DNA of 64,000 nt from Streptomyces sp. NBC_00442 (GTDB taxonomy: Bacteria; Actinomycetota; Actinomycetes; Streptomycetales; Streptomycetaceae). Made by a program: the position numbers and the translations under genes. The stretch lies in the NCBI RefSeq assembly GCF_036014195.1, contig NZ_CP107918.1, positions 930,001 through 994,000 on the forward strand, in the 5' to 3' direction. The notes below the pieces were generated by a model. The model saw nothing but the letters and a program-made list of their open reading frames with translations. It searched no databases and was not told where the DNA came from. Positions 1 through 8,372 of this stretch are shown in pieces. Position 1 is the first letter of the stretch; each line of letters begins with the position of its first letter.

Positions 1-195
1 CTCGGTGGGGCAGCGCGGTGGCGCGGCGCCAGTGGATTGCGAGCACGGCGCTCCCGGGTCTTCCAGGTCTTCCGGGTCTTCCGCTCGGCCGCGATCGCGA
101 CCTCCCGATGGTCCTCCCCCGGCGCGTGATCGGGAATCCCGTACACCACACTCACTGTCATCACGATCCACGATGACCGGGCTACCGTGGACGTC
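1..195. other. upstream region of the LysR gene, no supported gene
   Basis: I see no convincing coding region here. Bases 55-84 hold three to four copies of a 9-bp repeat of the kind GGTCTTCCG. The segment from about 150 to 195 should contain the promoter of the LysR-family gene. LysR regulators usually bind a T-N11-A palindrome next to their own promoter, but I could not single one out. Confidence 0.4.
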
Positions 196-1071
196 ATGTA
201 CGACGCGAACCAGCTGCGGACGTTCCTGGCCGTCGCGCAGACGCTGAACTTCACGCAGGCCGCTCGGCGCCTCGGGCTGCGCCAGTCGACCGTGAGCCAG
301 CACGTACGCCGCCTGGAGGACGCGGCGGGGCGGCTGCTGTTCAGCCGGGACACCCATCGTGTGCGGCTGACGGAGGACGGCGAGGCGATGCTCGGCTTCG
401 CCCGGACGATCCTGGCCGCCCACGAGCGGGCCGCCACCTACTTCACCGGGACGCGGCTGCGCGGCCGCCTGAGGTTCGGCGCCTCCGAGGACTTCGTCCT
501 GACGCGCCTGCCGGAGATCCTCCAGTCCTTCCGCCGCGACCATCCCGAGGTCGATCTGGAGCTCACGGTCGAGCTGTCCGGGACCCTGCACCGGCGCCTG
601 GAGGCGGGCCGCCTCGACCTGGTGCTCGCCAAGCGGCGGCCCGGCGACAGTCACGGCGAACTCGTCTGGACGGACGAGCTGTGCTGGATCGGGGCGCCCG
701 ACCTGCGTCTCGACGCCGAACGTCCCATTCCGTTGATCCTTTTCCCGCCGCCCGGCATCACCCGGGCCAGGGCGCTCGAAGTCCTGGAGGACCACGGCCG
801 TTCCTGGCGTATCGCCTGTACGAGCGGGAGCCTGAGCGGCCTGATCGCGGCGGCCAGCGCAGGACTCGGCGTGATGGCCCACACCAGGGGCCTGATCCCG
901 CCCGGCCTGGCTCCGCTCCCGGCGCGGTGCGGGCTGCCGGAGCTGGGCGGAGTGGATTTCGTTCTGCTCCACAACCGGCGGGGCTCGGCGGCGCAGGAGG
1001 CGGCGGGCGCCCTGGCTTCGGCGATCCTCGCCGGCGGCGACCGCCTGCACCGGGGCCACCGATCCGGCTGA
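196..1071 (+). CDS. LysR-family transcriptional regulator
   Basis: This is a cytoplasmic DNA-binding regulator of about 291 residues, the normal family length. The N-terminal winged helix-turn-helix is clear: FLAVAQTLNFTQAARRLG followed by STVSQHVRRLE, the typical LysR recognition region. Residues from about 90 onward form the periplasmic-binding-protein-like effector domain (LRFGASEDFVLTRLPEIL). I prefer the ATG at 196; an in-frame GTG at 187 would add only three residues, and neither has a clear Shine-Dalgarno sequence. LysR regulators usually act on a neighbouring divergent gene, but the left neighbour lies outside the window. The gene downstream runs in the same direction after about 400 bp, so the target is unknown. 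Confidence 0.9.
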   Translation: MYDANQLRTFLAVAQTLNFTQAARRLGLRQSTVSQHVRRLEDAAGRLLFSRDTHRVRLTEDGEAMLGFARTILAAHERAATYFTGTRLRGRLRFGASEDFVLTRLPEILQSFRRDHPEVDLELTVELSGTLHRRLEAGRLDLVLAKRRPGDSHGELVWTDELCWIGAPDLRLDAERPIPLILFPPPGITRARALEVLEDHGRSWRIACTSGSLSGLIAAASAGLGVMAHTRGLIPPGLAPLPARCGLPELGGVDFVLLHNRRGSAAQEAAGALASAILAGGDRLHRGHRSG

Positions 1072-1475
1072 ACGAACCGGCCGAACGCCGGGCGACCGGC
1101 CGAGCGGACTGGCTGAAGACAGACGGTCCACCCCGGCCGGTGCGCCGCCGGGCCGCCCCCTCCCGCCGCACGCCGCCACCCTGCCCCGTTGGGCTGCGAC
1201 AACGGAGCGTGGCCCCGGGAAAACAGGGCGCAGCCGTGGGGCGAGGGTGACAGGAGCGTACAGATTCCGTGGAGATTGCCTTACGGAGAACCTACCTTTG
1301 AGTCAGCTGAGCGCCCGAGGGGTCCACATGTGGGCCTGTTTCCGCCGCTGACCTGTGAAGACGCCGTACGTCTCGACGTGCAGGAGACCCCTGTCACGGG
1401 AACAGTCCGTGGGGTACGGTCACCGCGCTGTGCGGAGCGCCACCGGGAGTGGCCACCCCGGAGGGAGGCAGGTCA
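1072..1475. other. 404-bp intergenic region
   Basis: No gene is supported here. The right part (about 1255-1320) is less GC-rich than the surroundings and probably holds the promoter of the acyl-CoA ligase. No clear inverted repeat or terminator was found after the LysR gene. Confidence 0.4.
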
Positions 1476-3299
1476 TTGCGCGAGTTCACGGTCCCACCCA
1501 TGGCGACGGCGCCTCAGGTCGGCGGGCTTGCGGACGCCGTCTTCGACCACGCCCTCGACGATCCTCACCGCGTCGCGCTGTGCCGCAAGGACGATTCGGG
1601 CCAGTGGCGGGACGTGACGGCCGCCGCGTTCAGGGACGAGGTGTTCGCGCTCGCCAAAGGGCTGATCGCGGACGGCGTGCGGTTCGGCGACCGGGTCGCC
1701 ATCATGGCGCGCACGCGGTACGAGTGGACGCTCTTCGACTTCGCGCTGTGGAGCATCGGCGCGCAGCCGGTGCCGATCTATCCCACGTCCTCCGCCGAGC
1801 AGGTCTTCTGGATGCTGCACGACTCGGAGGCGACCGCGTGCGTGGTGGAGCACGAGGACCACTCGATGACGATCGGCTCGGTCGTCGACCGGCTCCCCCA
1901 CCTCAAGCGCCTGTGGCAGCTGGACACGGGAGCGCTCTCGGAGCTCCTCGGAGCGGGTGAGTCCATCGACGACGAGGTGGTCGAGCGGCACCGCAAGGCC
2001 GTGACTCCCGATTCGGTGGCGACCGTCATCTACACCTCGGGGACCACGGGCCGCCCCAAGGGGTGTGTCATCACCCATGCCAACTTCATGTTCGAGACGG
2101 ACATGCTGATCTCGCGCTGGGAGCCGGTCTTCCACTCCCGGCCCGGCGACGAGGCGTCCACGCTGCTGTTCCTTCCGCTGGCCCACGTCTTCGGACGGAT
2201 GGTGGAGATCGCGGCGATCCGGGGACGGGTGAAACTGGGCCACCAGCCGGCCCTCGCCGCCTCCGCCCTGCTGCCCGACCTCCAGTCGTTCCGGCCGACG
2301 TTCATCCTCGCGGTTCCCTACATCTTCGAGAAGGTGTTCAACGCGGCCCGCCGCAGAGCCGAGGCCGACGGGAAGACCGGGCCGTTCGACAAGTCCGTCG
2401 ACATCGCGGTCAAGTACGCGGAGGCCGTGGAGCAGAAGGCCTTCGGCCTCGGCCCCGGCCCCTCGGCCGCGCTGCGGATGCAGCACCAGTTCTTCGAGAA
2501 GACGGTGTACGGGAAGGTCCGCGACGCGATGGGCGGCCGGGTGCGCCACGCCATGTCGGGCGGCTCCAGCATGGGCCGCCGGCTCGGCCTGTTCTTCGAG
2601 GGCGCCGGCGTCACCGTGTACGAGGGGTACGGCCTGACCGAGTCGACCGCCGCCGCCACCGCCAACCCCCCGGAGCGGACCCGCTACGGCACGGTCGGAC
2701 AGCCCATCCCCGGGACCACGGTGCACATCGCCGACGACGGTGAGGTGTGGATCCACGGCGGGCAGATCTTCTCCGGCTACCTCAACGAGCCGAAGGCCAC
2801 CGAGGCGGTGCTCAGGGACGGCTGGCTTTCGACGGGGGACATCGGGGCGCTCGACGACGACGGCTACCTCACGATCACCGGGCGCAAGAAGGAGATCCTG
2901 GTGACCTCGGGGGGCAAGAGCGTCTCGCCGGTCGCCCTGGAGGAACGGGTGCGGGCCCACCCCCTGGTCGCCCAGTGCATCGTGGTCGGTGACAACCGGC
3001 CCTACATCGCGGCGCTGGTCACCCTCGACCAGGAGGGCGTGGACCACTGGCTCGCCATGCGCGGCAAGGCCCCGCTCACCCCGTCGGAACTGGTGCGCGA
3101 CCCGGATCTGGAGACCGAGGTGCGCCGGGCCGTGGTCGCCGCCAACGTCCTGGTCTCGCAGGCGGAGTCGATCCGCACCTTCCGCATACTGGCCCACCAG
3201 TTCACGGAGGAGCAGGGGCTCCTGACCCCGTCCCTGAAACTCAAGCGCCGGGCGATCGAGAAGGCGTACGAGAACGAGGTGGACGCGCTGTACCGCTGA
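1476..3299 (+). CDS. AMP-dependent long-chain fatty-acid--CoA ligase
   Basis: The predicted enzyme (about 607 residues) adenylates a fatty acid with ATP and transfers it to coenzyme A. The AMP-binding P-loop signature YTSGTTGRPKGC lies near residue 190. The second conserved block, YEGYGLTES, and the GWLSTGDIG and GRKKEILVTSGGKSVSP motifs of the C-terminal hinge and cap are all present, so the enzyme looks intact. I chose the TTG at 1476 because GGAGGGAGG at 1460-1468 sits seven bases upstream; a GTG at 1449 lies upstream of that ribosome-binding site and is less likely. The architecture matches the FadD15-like group of actinobacteria. The gene appears monocistronic. A one-mismatch copy of the GAGAGCGCTCTC palindrome lies inside it at 1928-1939. 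Confidence 0.92.
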   Translation: MREFTVPPMATAPQVGGLADAVFDHALDDPHRVALCRKDDSGQWRDVTAAAFRDEVFALAKGLIADGVRFGDRVAIMARTRYEWTLFDFALWSIGAQPVPIYPTSSAEQVFWMLHDSEATACVVEHEDHSMTIGSVVDRLPHLKRLWQLDTGALSELLGAGESIDDEVVERHRKAVTPDSVATVIYTSGTTGRPKGCVITHANFMFETDMLISRWEPVFHSRPGDEASTLLFLPLAHVFGRMVEIAAIRGRVKLGHQPALAASALLPDLQSFRPTFILAVPYIFEKVFNAARRRAEADGKTGPFDKSVDIAVKYAEAVEQKAFGLGPGPSAALRMQHQFFEKTVYGKVRDAMGGRVRHAMSGGSSMGRRLGLFFEGAGVTVYEGYGLTESTAAATANPPERTRYGTVGQPIPGTTVHIADDGEVWIHGGQIFSGYLNEPKATEAVLRDGWLSTGDIGALDDDGYLTITGRKKEILVTSGGKSVSPVALEERVRAHPLVAQCIVVGDNRPYIAALVTLDQEGVDHWLAMRGKAPLTPSELVRDPDLETEVRRAVVAANVLVSQAESIRTFRILAHQFTEEQGLLTPSLKLKRRAIEKAYENEVDALYR

Positions 3300-3410
3300 G
3301 ACCGCTCTCAGTATTCTCGACGGAAGCCGCCCCGCTGGAATGGCGGGCTCGTGCGAGAGCGCTTTCACCGTCCTCGCGTCCTCGGCGAACGCCCCCCCTG
3401 AAAGCAGGGC

Positions 3411-3821
3411 TCACGCATCGAGCACGGCGGCGACCGCCTCGATCTCCACGAGTTGGTCGCGGTAGCCCAGCACCGTGACACCCATCAATGTGTTGGGGAC
3501 GTCGTGGTCACCGAAGACGTCCCGGACCACTTCCCAGGCGGCCACCAGATCCTCGCGCCGCGACGATGCGACGAGGACCCGGGCACTGATGACGTCCCGC
3601 AAGCCGGCTCCTGCGGCGGCGAGAGCGCTCTCCATGTTCTCCAGGGCCTTCGCCGCCTGGCCCGCGTAGTCGCCGACCGCGGCCGTCGAGCCGTCGTGGT
3701 TCAACGGGCAGGCGCCGGCCAGGAAGATCAGACGTGACGCGGCGGGAGCCGTCGCCGCATACGCGTACTCGGCGACGTCGGACAGCGAGGCGGAACGGAT
3801 CAAGGTGATCGCACGAGCCAT
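3411..3821 (-). CDS. RidA family protein (YjgF/YER057c/UK114)
   Basis: This is a 136-residue member of the RidA family, whose founding members deaminate reactive enamine/imine intermediates released by PLP enzymes. The start ATG at 3821 is preceded by AAAGGA, nine bases upstream. Residues RLIFLAGACPL and the C-terminal region LVEIEAVAAVLDA match the family; the arginine (SARVLV) expected in the active site is present. The trimeric fold is inferred from the family. A perfect copy of the dispersed palindrome GAGAGCGCTCTC lies inside the gene. The gene converges on the acyl-CoA ligase and shares orientation with the GH18 gene upstream of it, but 140 bp separate the two, so it may have its own promoter. 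Confidence 0.85.
   Translation of the reverse strand: MARAITLIRSASLSDVAEYAYAATAPAASRLIFLAGACPLNHDGSTAAVGDYAGQAAKALENMESALAAAGAGLRDVISARVLVASSRREDLVAAWEVVRDVFGDHDVPNTLMGVTVLGYRDQLVEIEAVAAVLDA
3621..3632. repeat. dispersed palindrome GAGAGCGCTCTC, exact copy 1
   Basis: Exact 12-bp palindrome inside the RidA gene. It is one of seven exact copies in the window. Confidence 0.9.
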
Positions 3822-3961
3822 GGTCGTGGAGTCCTTTCGGGGCCGGGCGGAGAGCGTGACCATCCTGCTCCCGCCCGTCTCGCTCCGCCTCTCCTTTTCC
3901 CGGGGCTTCAGGGGCGAGAACCGCCCCCTCGACCCGCGTACCGCTCATCCCGCGTTCGTAC

Positions 3962-5038
3962 TCAACCCGCGTACTGTGCAACGATTTTGGTGAAGGCGTA
4001 CGGGGCCTGACCGACGCCGCTGCACGAAGCGCTCGCGTCGCCGCCCGAGGTGCACTGCCGGTCGCGGTTGACCGCCCAGAAGGTGAAGCGCGCCAGGTGA
4101 TGCTGCCGGGCGTAGCCGAGGACGGTCTGGAAGTCGCCCGTAGTGATGGTCTCGTCGGACTCGTCGGTCTTGCCGTCCATGGAGGAGACGCCGATGTGCC
4201 GGTAGGCGGCGTCGTCGCTGTACCCATAGGCGCCCTTCACGGCGGTCTCCAGACCTTCGAGAGCGCTCTCGGTGACCGAGCCCATGGACCCGCTGTGACC
4301 GCCGAAGTCGAACGGCATGATCGTCCAGCCGTCGTTCGCCAGCCCGGCGGCGGCCCCCTTCTTGATGAGGTCCTTGCCGTTGGCGTCGGGACCGGTCGGG
4401 GTCGTCCCCATCGTCACGTAGGTGACGAGCCCGGGGTTGTCGGTCTTGACGATCTTCAGCGCGCTCACCACCCGCTGCCGCACGGTGGCATTGGAGAACT
4501 CGGTGTCCTCGATGTCGATGTCGAGCGCCTTCAGGTGGTACGCACTGATCACCTTCTGGTACGCGCCGGCGAGCGCGGAGGCACTGGAACACTTCTCACC
4601 CAGCTTGTTTCCGCTCCAGCCGCCGACCGACACCACCACGTCTCCCCCGGCGCCGCGGATGGACTTGATCGCGCTCTCGTCGGAGCCTCCGGTCAGGGCC
4701 CGCGAGCCGTCCCACTTCGGATTGCACCCGCCGTCGGAGAGGACGAAGGCCAAGGTGAACCACTTGACGCCCGTCGCGGCCATCACATCGGTGGGCTTCT
4801 GGGGGTCGCCCCAGCCGAGGTACTCGTACGGGGCGGCGGCCATCGACCCGGACGCGGCAGGTGCGGCGGGGGCGGCGGGGGCGGCGGGGGCGGCGGGGGC
4901 GGCGGGAACAGGGGATCCGGCCGCCGCCGGCGTACCGGCCGCACTGGCCTGAGGAATCGAAACGACGACGGGCAGGAGCAGACAGCCGAGGCCCGTGAGG
5001 GAAACGGCGAGACGGCGCGGGGATACGACTGCGCGCAT
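3962..5038 (-). CDS. secreted GH18 family glycoside hydrolase (chitinase-like)
   Basis: This 358-residue protein has a signal peptide (RRLAVSLTGLGCLLLPVVVS, cleavage near the Ala run at residue 33) followed by an Ala-Pro linker and a GH18 catalytic domain. The SxGG motif appears as VVVSVGGWSGN and the catalytic DxDxE motif as LDIDIED, so the catalytic acid is present. The family hydrolyses chitin or related beta-1,4-N-acetylglucosamine polymers outside the cell. No carbohydrate-binding module is visible. The start ATG at 5038 has GGAAGGA five bases upstream. The linker is built from 9-bp tandem repeats. A long perfect palindrome lies 80 bp upstream, a probable operator. An exact GAGAGCGCTCTC copy lies in the coding region at 4259-4270. 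Substrate (chitin versus another glycan) cannot be fixed from sequence. Confidence 0.85.
   Translation of the reverse strand: MRAVVSPRRLAVSLTGLGCLLLPVVVSIPQASAAGTPAAAGSPVPAAPAAPAAPAAPAAPAASGSMAAAPYEYLGWGDPQKPTDVMAATGVKWFTLAFVLSDGGCNPKWDGSRALTGGSDESAIKSIRGAGGDVVVSVGGWSGNKLGEKCSSASALAGAYQKVISAYHLKALDIDIEDTEFSNATVRQRVVSALKIVKTDNPGLVTYVTMGTTPTGPDANGKDLIKKGAAAGLANDGWTIMPFDFGGHSGSMGSVTESALEGLETAVKGAYGYSDDAAYRHIGVSSMDGKTDESDETITTGDFQTVLGYARQHHLARFTFWAVNRDRQCTSGGDASASCSGVGQAPYAFTKIVAQYAG
4259..4270. repeat. dispersed palindrome GAGAGCGCTCTC, exact copy 2
   Basis: Exact copy inside the GH18 coding region, where the minus strand reads it as Glu-Ser-Ala-Leu. Confidence 0.9.
4863..4906. repeat. 9-bp coding tandem repeat, about five copies
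   Basis: Four perfect copies and a partial copy of GCGGCGGGG (plus strand). They encode the Ala-Ala-Pro linker between the signal peptide and the GH18 domain. Length variation between strains would change only the linker. Confidence 0.9.
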
Positions 5039-5117
5039 GGGGATCCTTCCGTGGGGGGTGTGGGGCGTGGGGGGGCTGTGGGGTGTGGGGGCGTTGAGTG
5101 TGGGGGCTGGTGAGCAA

Positions 5118-5142
5118 GGGGTTAGGAAAGTTTCCTAACCCC
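5118..5142. promoter_or_regulatory. perfect 12+1+12 palindrome upstream of the GH18 gene
   Basis: GGGGTTAGGAAA is followed by one G and then its exact reverse complement. It lies 80 bp before the GH18 start codon, where an operator would be expected. Similar TTAGGAAA-type palindromes, as I recall, occur before actinomycete chitosanase genes controlled by the ROK repressor CsnR; that link is unverified. Between it and the start codon lie several runs of four or more G on the plus strand (5051-5108). Confidence 0.75.
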
Positions 5143-5563
5143 CTGGATTGCAATGCCTGGCGCGCTTGATGTCAATGAGTCGGGCGAGCCCAAATCGCTT
5201 GCGCCGTACGGGAGTTGAGAGGCTTCCAGCAAGAACGGGTGTCACGACGCGCGGGGAGCGATGAACGAGCGCGATTGACCGCGGGCAAGGCCGGCCGACG
5301 ACCCGGAAGTGGGTTCACGTACATGACCTTCGTTCAGCCACCTGCAATAGAGTTCCGTCTCGGCGGGTCCCGGTCAATGGTCCGGACCGAGCAGATCCCG
5401 AAGAGAGGGAAGCCGAGAGCGGGAGGCCGTACGGAACGCGTGGCGAACGTGAGCTGAACCGCAGGTCAGGAGCACGATCTGCCCGGCCGCGCCGGGAATG
5501 CGTCGTGGCCTTCGTTCGTTGACGATGGGAGTACCAACCGACGACGCAAAGGATCGACCGCTC
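5143..5563. other. intergenic region between GH18 and aldo/keto reductase
   Basis: About 420 bp of divergent spacer with no supported gene. It must hold the promoter of the reductase. No further strong repeats were found. Confidence 0.4.
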
Positions 5564-6400
5564 GTGAGCAAGGTCCCCTCCATCACCCTCAACAACGGCG
5601 TCGAGATGCCGCAGCTCGGTTTCGGTGTCTGGCAGGTGCCGGACGACGAGGCCGCCAAGGCGGTCGCGACGGCGATCGAGTCCGGGTACCGAAGCATCGA
5701 CACCGCCGCGATCTACGAGAACGAGCGCGGCACCGGCAAGGCCGTCGCCGCCTCGGGGGTCGCCCGCGAAGACCTCTTCGTCACGACGAAGCTGTGGAAT
5801 TCCGAGCAGGGCTACGACTCGACCCTGCGGGCCTTCGACGCCTCGCTCGACAAGCTCGGCCTCGACTACGTCGACCTGTACCTGATCCACTGGCCCGTGC
5901 CGGCCAAGGACGCGTACGTCGACACGTACAAGGCGTTCGAGAAGATCCAGGCGGACGGCCGCGCCAGGGCGATCGGCGTGTCCAACTTCCAGCCCGTTCA
6001 CCTTGAGCGACTGCTGGGCGAGACCTCGGTGGTCCCGGCCGTCAACCAGATCGAGTTGCACCCGCAGCTGGCCCAGGCGGAGTCCCGCGCGCTCCACGCC
6101 AAGCACTCCATCGCGACCGAGGCCTGGTCGCCGCTCGGCCAGGGCCGGGGGCTGCTGGACGTGCCGACCGTGGTCGCGATCGCGCAGAAGCACGGCCGCA
6201 CGGCCGCGCAGGTGGTGCTTCGCTGGCACCTCCAGATCGGCAACGTCGTGATCCCGAAGTCCGTGACGCCGTCGCGGATCAAGGAGAACATCGACGTCTT
6301 CGGCTTCGAGCTCGACGCGGACGACGTGGCCGCGCTGGCCGCCCTGGACGAGGGCAAGCGCCTGGGGCCGAACCCGGCAGAGTTCAACCTGGGCGCCTGA
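5564..6400 (+). CDS. aldo/keto reductase, NADPH-dependent
   Basis: About 278 residues, normal for the family. The enzyme reduces carbonyl compounds using NADPH. The catalytic tetrad can be read: Asp and Tyr in RSIDTAAIYENERGTGKAV, Lys in FVTTKLWN and His in YLIHWPVP. The cofactor-binding motif VVIPKSVTPSRIKEN near the C-terminus is present. I chose the GTG at 5564 (SKVPSITLNNGVEMPQLGFG) because AAAGGA lies ten bases upstream and the family N-terminus starts there; an ATG at 5525 would add an unneeded 13 residues. The stop codon is the first triplet of a perfect 20-bp palindrome, and a strong terminator follows. Confidence 0.92.
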   Translation: MSKVPSITLNNGVEMPQLGFGVWQVPDDEAAKAVATAIESGYRSIDTAAIYENERGTGKAVAASGVAREDLFVTTKLWNSEQGYDSTLRAFDASLDKLGLDYVDLYLIHWPVPAKDAYVDTYKAFEKIQADGRARAIGVSNFQPVHLERLLGETSVVPAVNQIELHPQLAQAESRALHAKHSIATEAWSPLGQGRGLLDVPTVVAIAQKHGRTAAQVVLRWHLQIGNVVIPKSVTPSRIKENIDVFGFELDADDVAALAALDEGKRLGPNPAEFNLGA

Positions 6401-6417
6401 TCAGACGCGTCTGATCA
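6398..6417. repeat. 20-bp perfect palindrome starting at a stop codon
   Basis: TGATCAGACGCGTCTGATCA begins with the TGA stop of the aldo/keto reductase. It could form a hairpin in the mRNA just after translation ends or be a protein-binding site. It lies 24 bp before the terminator. Confidence 0.8.
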
Positions 6418-6440
6418 CGCTCAAGTCTTGATCGCCGAGT

Positions 6441-6486
6441 GACGGAGAGGGTGCCGCCAACCGAGATTGGCGGCACCCTCTCCGTC
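6441..6486 (+). terminator. intrinsic-type terminator, 20-bp perfect stem
   Basis: The arm at 6441-6460 pairs perfectly with 6467-6486 around a 6-nt loop (CCGAGA). There is no U-tract, as is common in Streptomyces. It should end transcription of the aldo/keto reductase. Confidence 0.85.
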
Positions 6487-6654
6487 GGTTTCGGGGCCCG
6501 GTTGGTCAGCTACCAATCAAGAATGTTCATTTAAGTGTGCCGCTCAGGCAAAGCGTTCGACATCAAGAGACAAATGCTCTTGTCCTGCGCATGACCTTCC
6601 CGATGGGATCGCGAAGACCGCCCCGCGCGGCTTCACCCCACTCAGGGAGCATTC

Positions 6655-8040
6655 ATGCGCATAGCTCGCCCCCGGACTCGTACCGCAGCAGCGTCAGTCG
6701 GGGCCACCGCCCTTGCCGCCGCCGCGTTGATAGCCACCCCGCTGTCCGGGTCCGCCACCGCCGCACCTGCCGCCGCCCCGCAGGTAAAGCCCGTTCCGGC
6801 GATCGCCGGGCACCAGCTCGCCCACTCGACCAGCGGCCCGCTCACCAGCGAGCAGTGCCAGGCCAAGTGGAAGATCGCCTGCTACGGCCCGTTGCAGTAC
6901 CGCCAGGCGTACAACCTCAACCCGCTCTACAAGGCGGGCATCACGGGCAAGGGCCGCACGATCGTGATCGTGGACTCGTTCGGCTCGCCGACGATCCAGC
7001 ACGACCTGGATGTCTACAGCAAGCAGTACGGCATCCCCAGTAGCAAGGTCGACGTGGTCAAGTGGGGCAACGTTCCCAAGTGGGACCCGAAGAACAAGGA
7101 CATGACCGGTTGGGCCGGTGAGTCCACGCTGGATGTCGAGATGGCCCACGCCGTCGCCCCCGGCGCCAAGATCGTTCTGGTGGAGACCGCGGTCGCCGAG
7201 ACCGAGGGCGTCACCGGCCTGCCCGAGATGATGGACGCCGAGAAGCACCTCATCGACCACGGCGTCGGCGATGTCATCACGCAGAGCTTCGGCGCCACGG
7301 AGAACACCTTCCCCGGCTTCGACAAGGGCGACTTCTCCAGCATCCAGAAGCTGCGCTACGCGTTCAAGGACGCGGCCGCGCACGGGGTCACGGTCCTCGC
7401 CTCCTCCGGCGACGGCGGCGCCACCGACAACACGGCGGACGGCTCGGGCTACTACAAGGAGCGCGTCAACTCCTGGCCCTCCTCGGACCCGCTGGTCACA
7501 TCGATCGGCGGCACCCAGCTGCACCTCGACGACAAGGGCAACCGCCTCAGCCCCGAGAGCGTCTACAACGACAACGGCTCGGGCGGCGGCGGTCAGTCGC
7601 ACGTCTTCCAGCGCCCCTCCTTCCAGAACGGCGTGCGCGGCGCCGTCGGCGACCGCCGCGGCACCCCCGACATCTCGATGGCGGCCGCGGTCAACGGCGG
7701 CGCCTGGGTGTACTCCAGCTACGACCCGACCGCCGTCGGCTGGGACGTCTCCGGCGGTACGAGCGAGGCGAGCCCGCTCTTCTCGGGCATCGTCGCCCTC
7801 GCCGACCAGGCCGCCGGGCACCGCCTCGGCAACATCAACGACGCGCTGTACTCGCTCTACAAGCACGAGGGGTACAAGCCGGGCTCCGGTCTCGTGGACG
7901 TCAAGGACGGCACGAACAACAGCTACGCCGGCGTCACCGGCTACACCGCGGTCAAGGGCTACGACATGGCGACCGGTGTCGGAACCATCGACGCGGCCCA
8001 CTTCGTGACCGCGCTGGCCCGCGAGAGCCGCCACCACTGA
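6655..8040 (+). CDS. secreted S53 family (sedolisin) peptidase
   Basis: This 461-residue secreted serine-carboxyl peptidase has a Tat- or Sec-like signal peptide (RRT-rich start, hydrophobic ATALAAAALIATPL, cleavage near ATAAPA). The S53 catalytic Glu and Asp are in GESTLDVEMAHAVAPGA, the oxyanion Asp region is near GVGDVITQSFGATE, and the nucleophile Ser lies in SGGTSEASPLFSG. The family needs acidic pH and binds calcium near the C-terminus (the YDMATGVGTID segment fits). No long pro-domain is visible, unlike classical sedolisins. A second, larger S53 enzyme is encoded at 20.8-22.9 kb. The start ATG is preceded by AGGGAG. A long heptamer repeat starts at the stop codon, followed by a terminator. 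Confidence 0.88.
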   Translation: MRIARPRTRTAAASVGATALAAAALIATPLSGSATAAPAAAPQVKPVPAIAGHQLAHSTSGPLTSEQCQAKWKIACYGPLQYRQAYNLNPLYKAGITGKGRTIVIVDSFGSPTIQHDLDVYSKQYGIPSSKVDVVKWGNVPKWDPKNKDMTGWAGESTLDVEMAHAVAPGAKIVLVETAVAETEGVTGLPEMMDAEKHLIDHGVGDVITQSFGATENTFPGFDKGDFSSIQKLRYAFKDAAAHGVTVLASSGDGGATDNTADGSGYYKERVNSWPSSDPLVTSIGGTQLHLDDKGNRLSPESVYNDNGSGGGGQSHVFQRPSFQNGVRGAVGDRRGTPDISMAAAVNGGAWVYSSYDPTAVGWDVSGGTSEASPLFSGIVALADQAAGHRLGNINDALYSLYKHEGYKPGSGLVDVKDGTNNSYAGVTGYTAVKGYDMATGVGTIDAAHFVTALARESRHH

Positions 8041-8058
8041 CAGCTGACAGCTGACCAA

Positions 8059-8188
8059 TGACGGCTGACGGCTGACGGCTGACGGCTGACGGCTGACGGC
8101 TGACGGCTGACGGCTGACGGCTGACGGCTGACGGCTGACGGCTGACGGCTGACGGCTGACGGCTGACGGCTGACGGCTGACGGCTGAC
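8059..8188. repeat. 7-bp tandem repeat (TGACGGC), about 18 copies
   Basis: Directly after the protease stop codon, degenerate copies (CTGACAG, CTGACCAA) pass into 18 perfect copies of TGACGGC. Each copy contains a TGA. The array lies between the stop codon and the terminator, so it is transcribed as 3' UTR. Confidence 0.97.
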
Positions 8189-8212
8189 AACACCGCACCC
8201 TCGCACGAGAAT

Positions 8213-8243
8213 CCGCCGCCCGCTCCCCCGCGGGCGGCGGTTT
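8213..8243 (+). terminator. intrinsic terminator with T-run
   Basis: CCGCCGCCCGC at 8213-8223 pairs perfectly with 8230-8240 around a 6-nt loop and is followed by TTTCGTCTT. It should terminate the protease transcript after the heptamer array. Confidence 0.85.
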
Positions 8244-8317
8244 CGTCTTCCTCACTGCGCCGCATGAACGATGGAATCGACTACGCCACGTTCCGCGAGG
8301 CCTGGCCGATCAGAGCC

Positions 8318-8331
8318 TGAGAGCGCTCTCA
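8318..8331. repeat. dispersed palindrome TGAGAGCGCTCTCA, exact copy 3
   Basis: Intergenic 14-bp perfect palindrome between the protease terminator and the convergent methyltransferase. Confidence 0.9.
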
Positions 8332-8372
8332 CCCCGTCGGCTCCCCCACCAACTCCCCCACCGGCTCGGCCT

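Noticed and set aside
1473..3368. 631-codon open frame antisense to the acyl-CoA ligase
   Set aside because: Shadow of high-GC codon bias; the sense strand has complete AMP-binding motifs and a ribosome-binding site.
5051..5108. G-quadruplex cluster upstream of the GH18 gene as a functional element
   Set aside because: G-runs are present but common in 70% GC DNA; mentioned only as context of the palindrome.
8059..8188. Possible CRISPR array
   Set aside because: Units are contiguous 7-mers with no spacers; no cas genes. The 34-bp array at 39637 likewise lacks unique spacers.
7952..8255. Minus-strand frames encoding QPSAVSR heptapeptide repeats
   Set aside because: Pure by-product of the 7-bp DNA repeat; no start site or flanking coding sequence.
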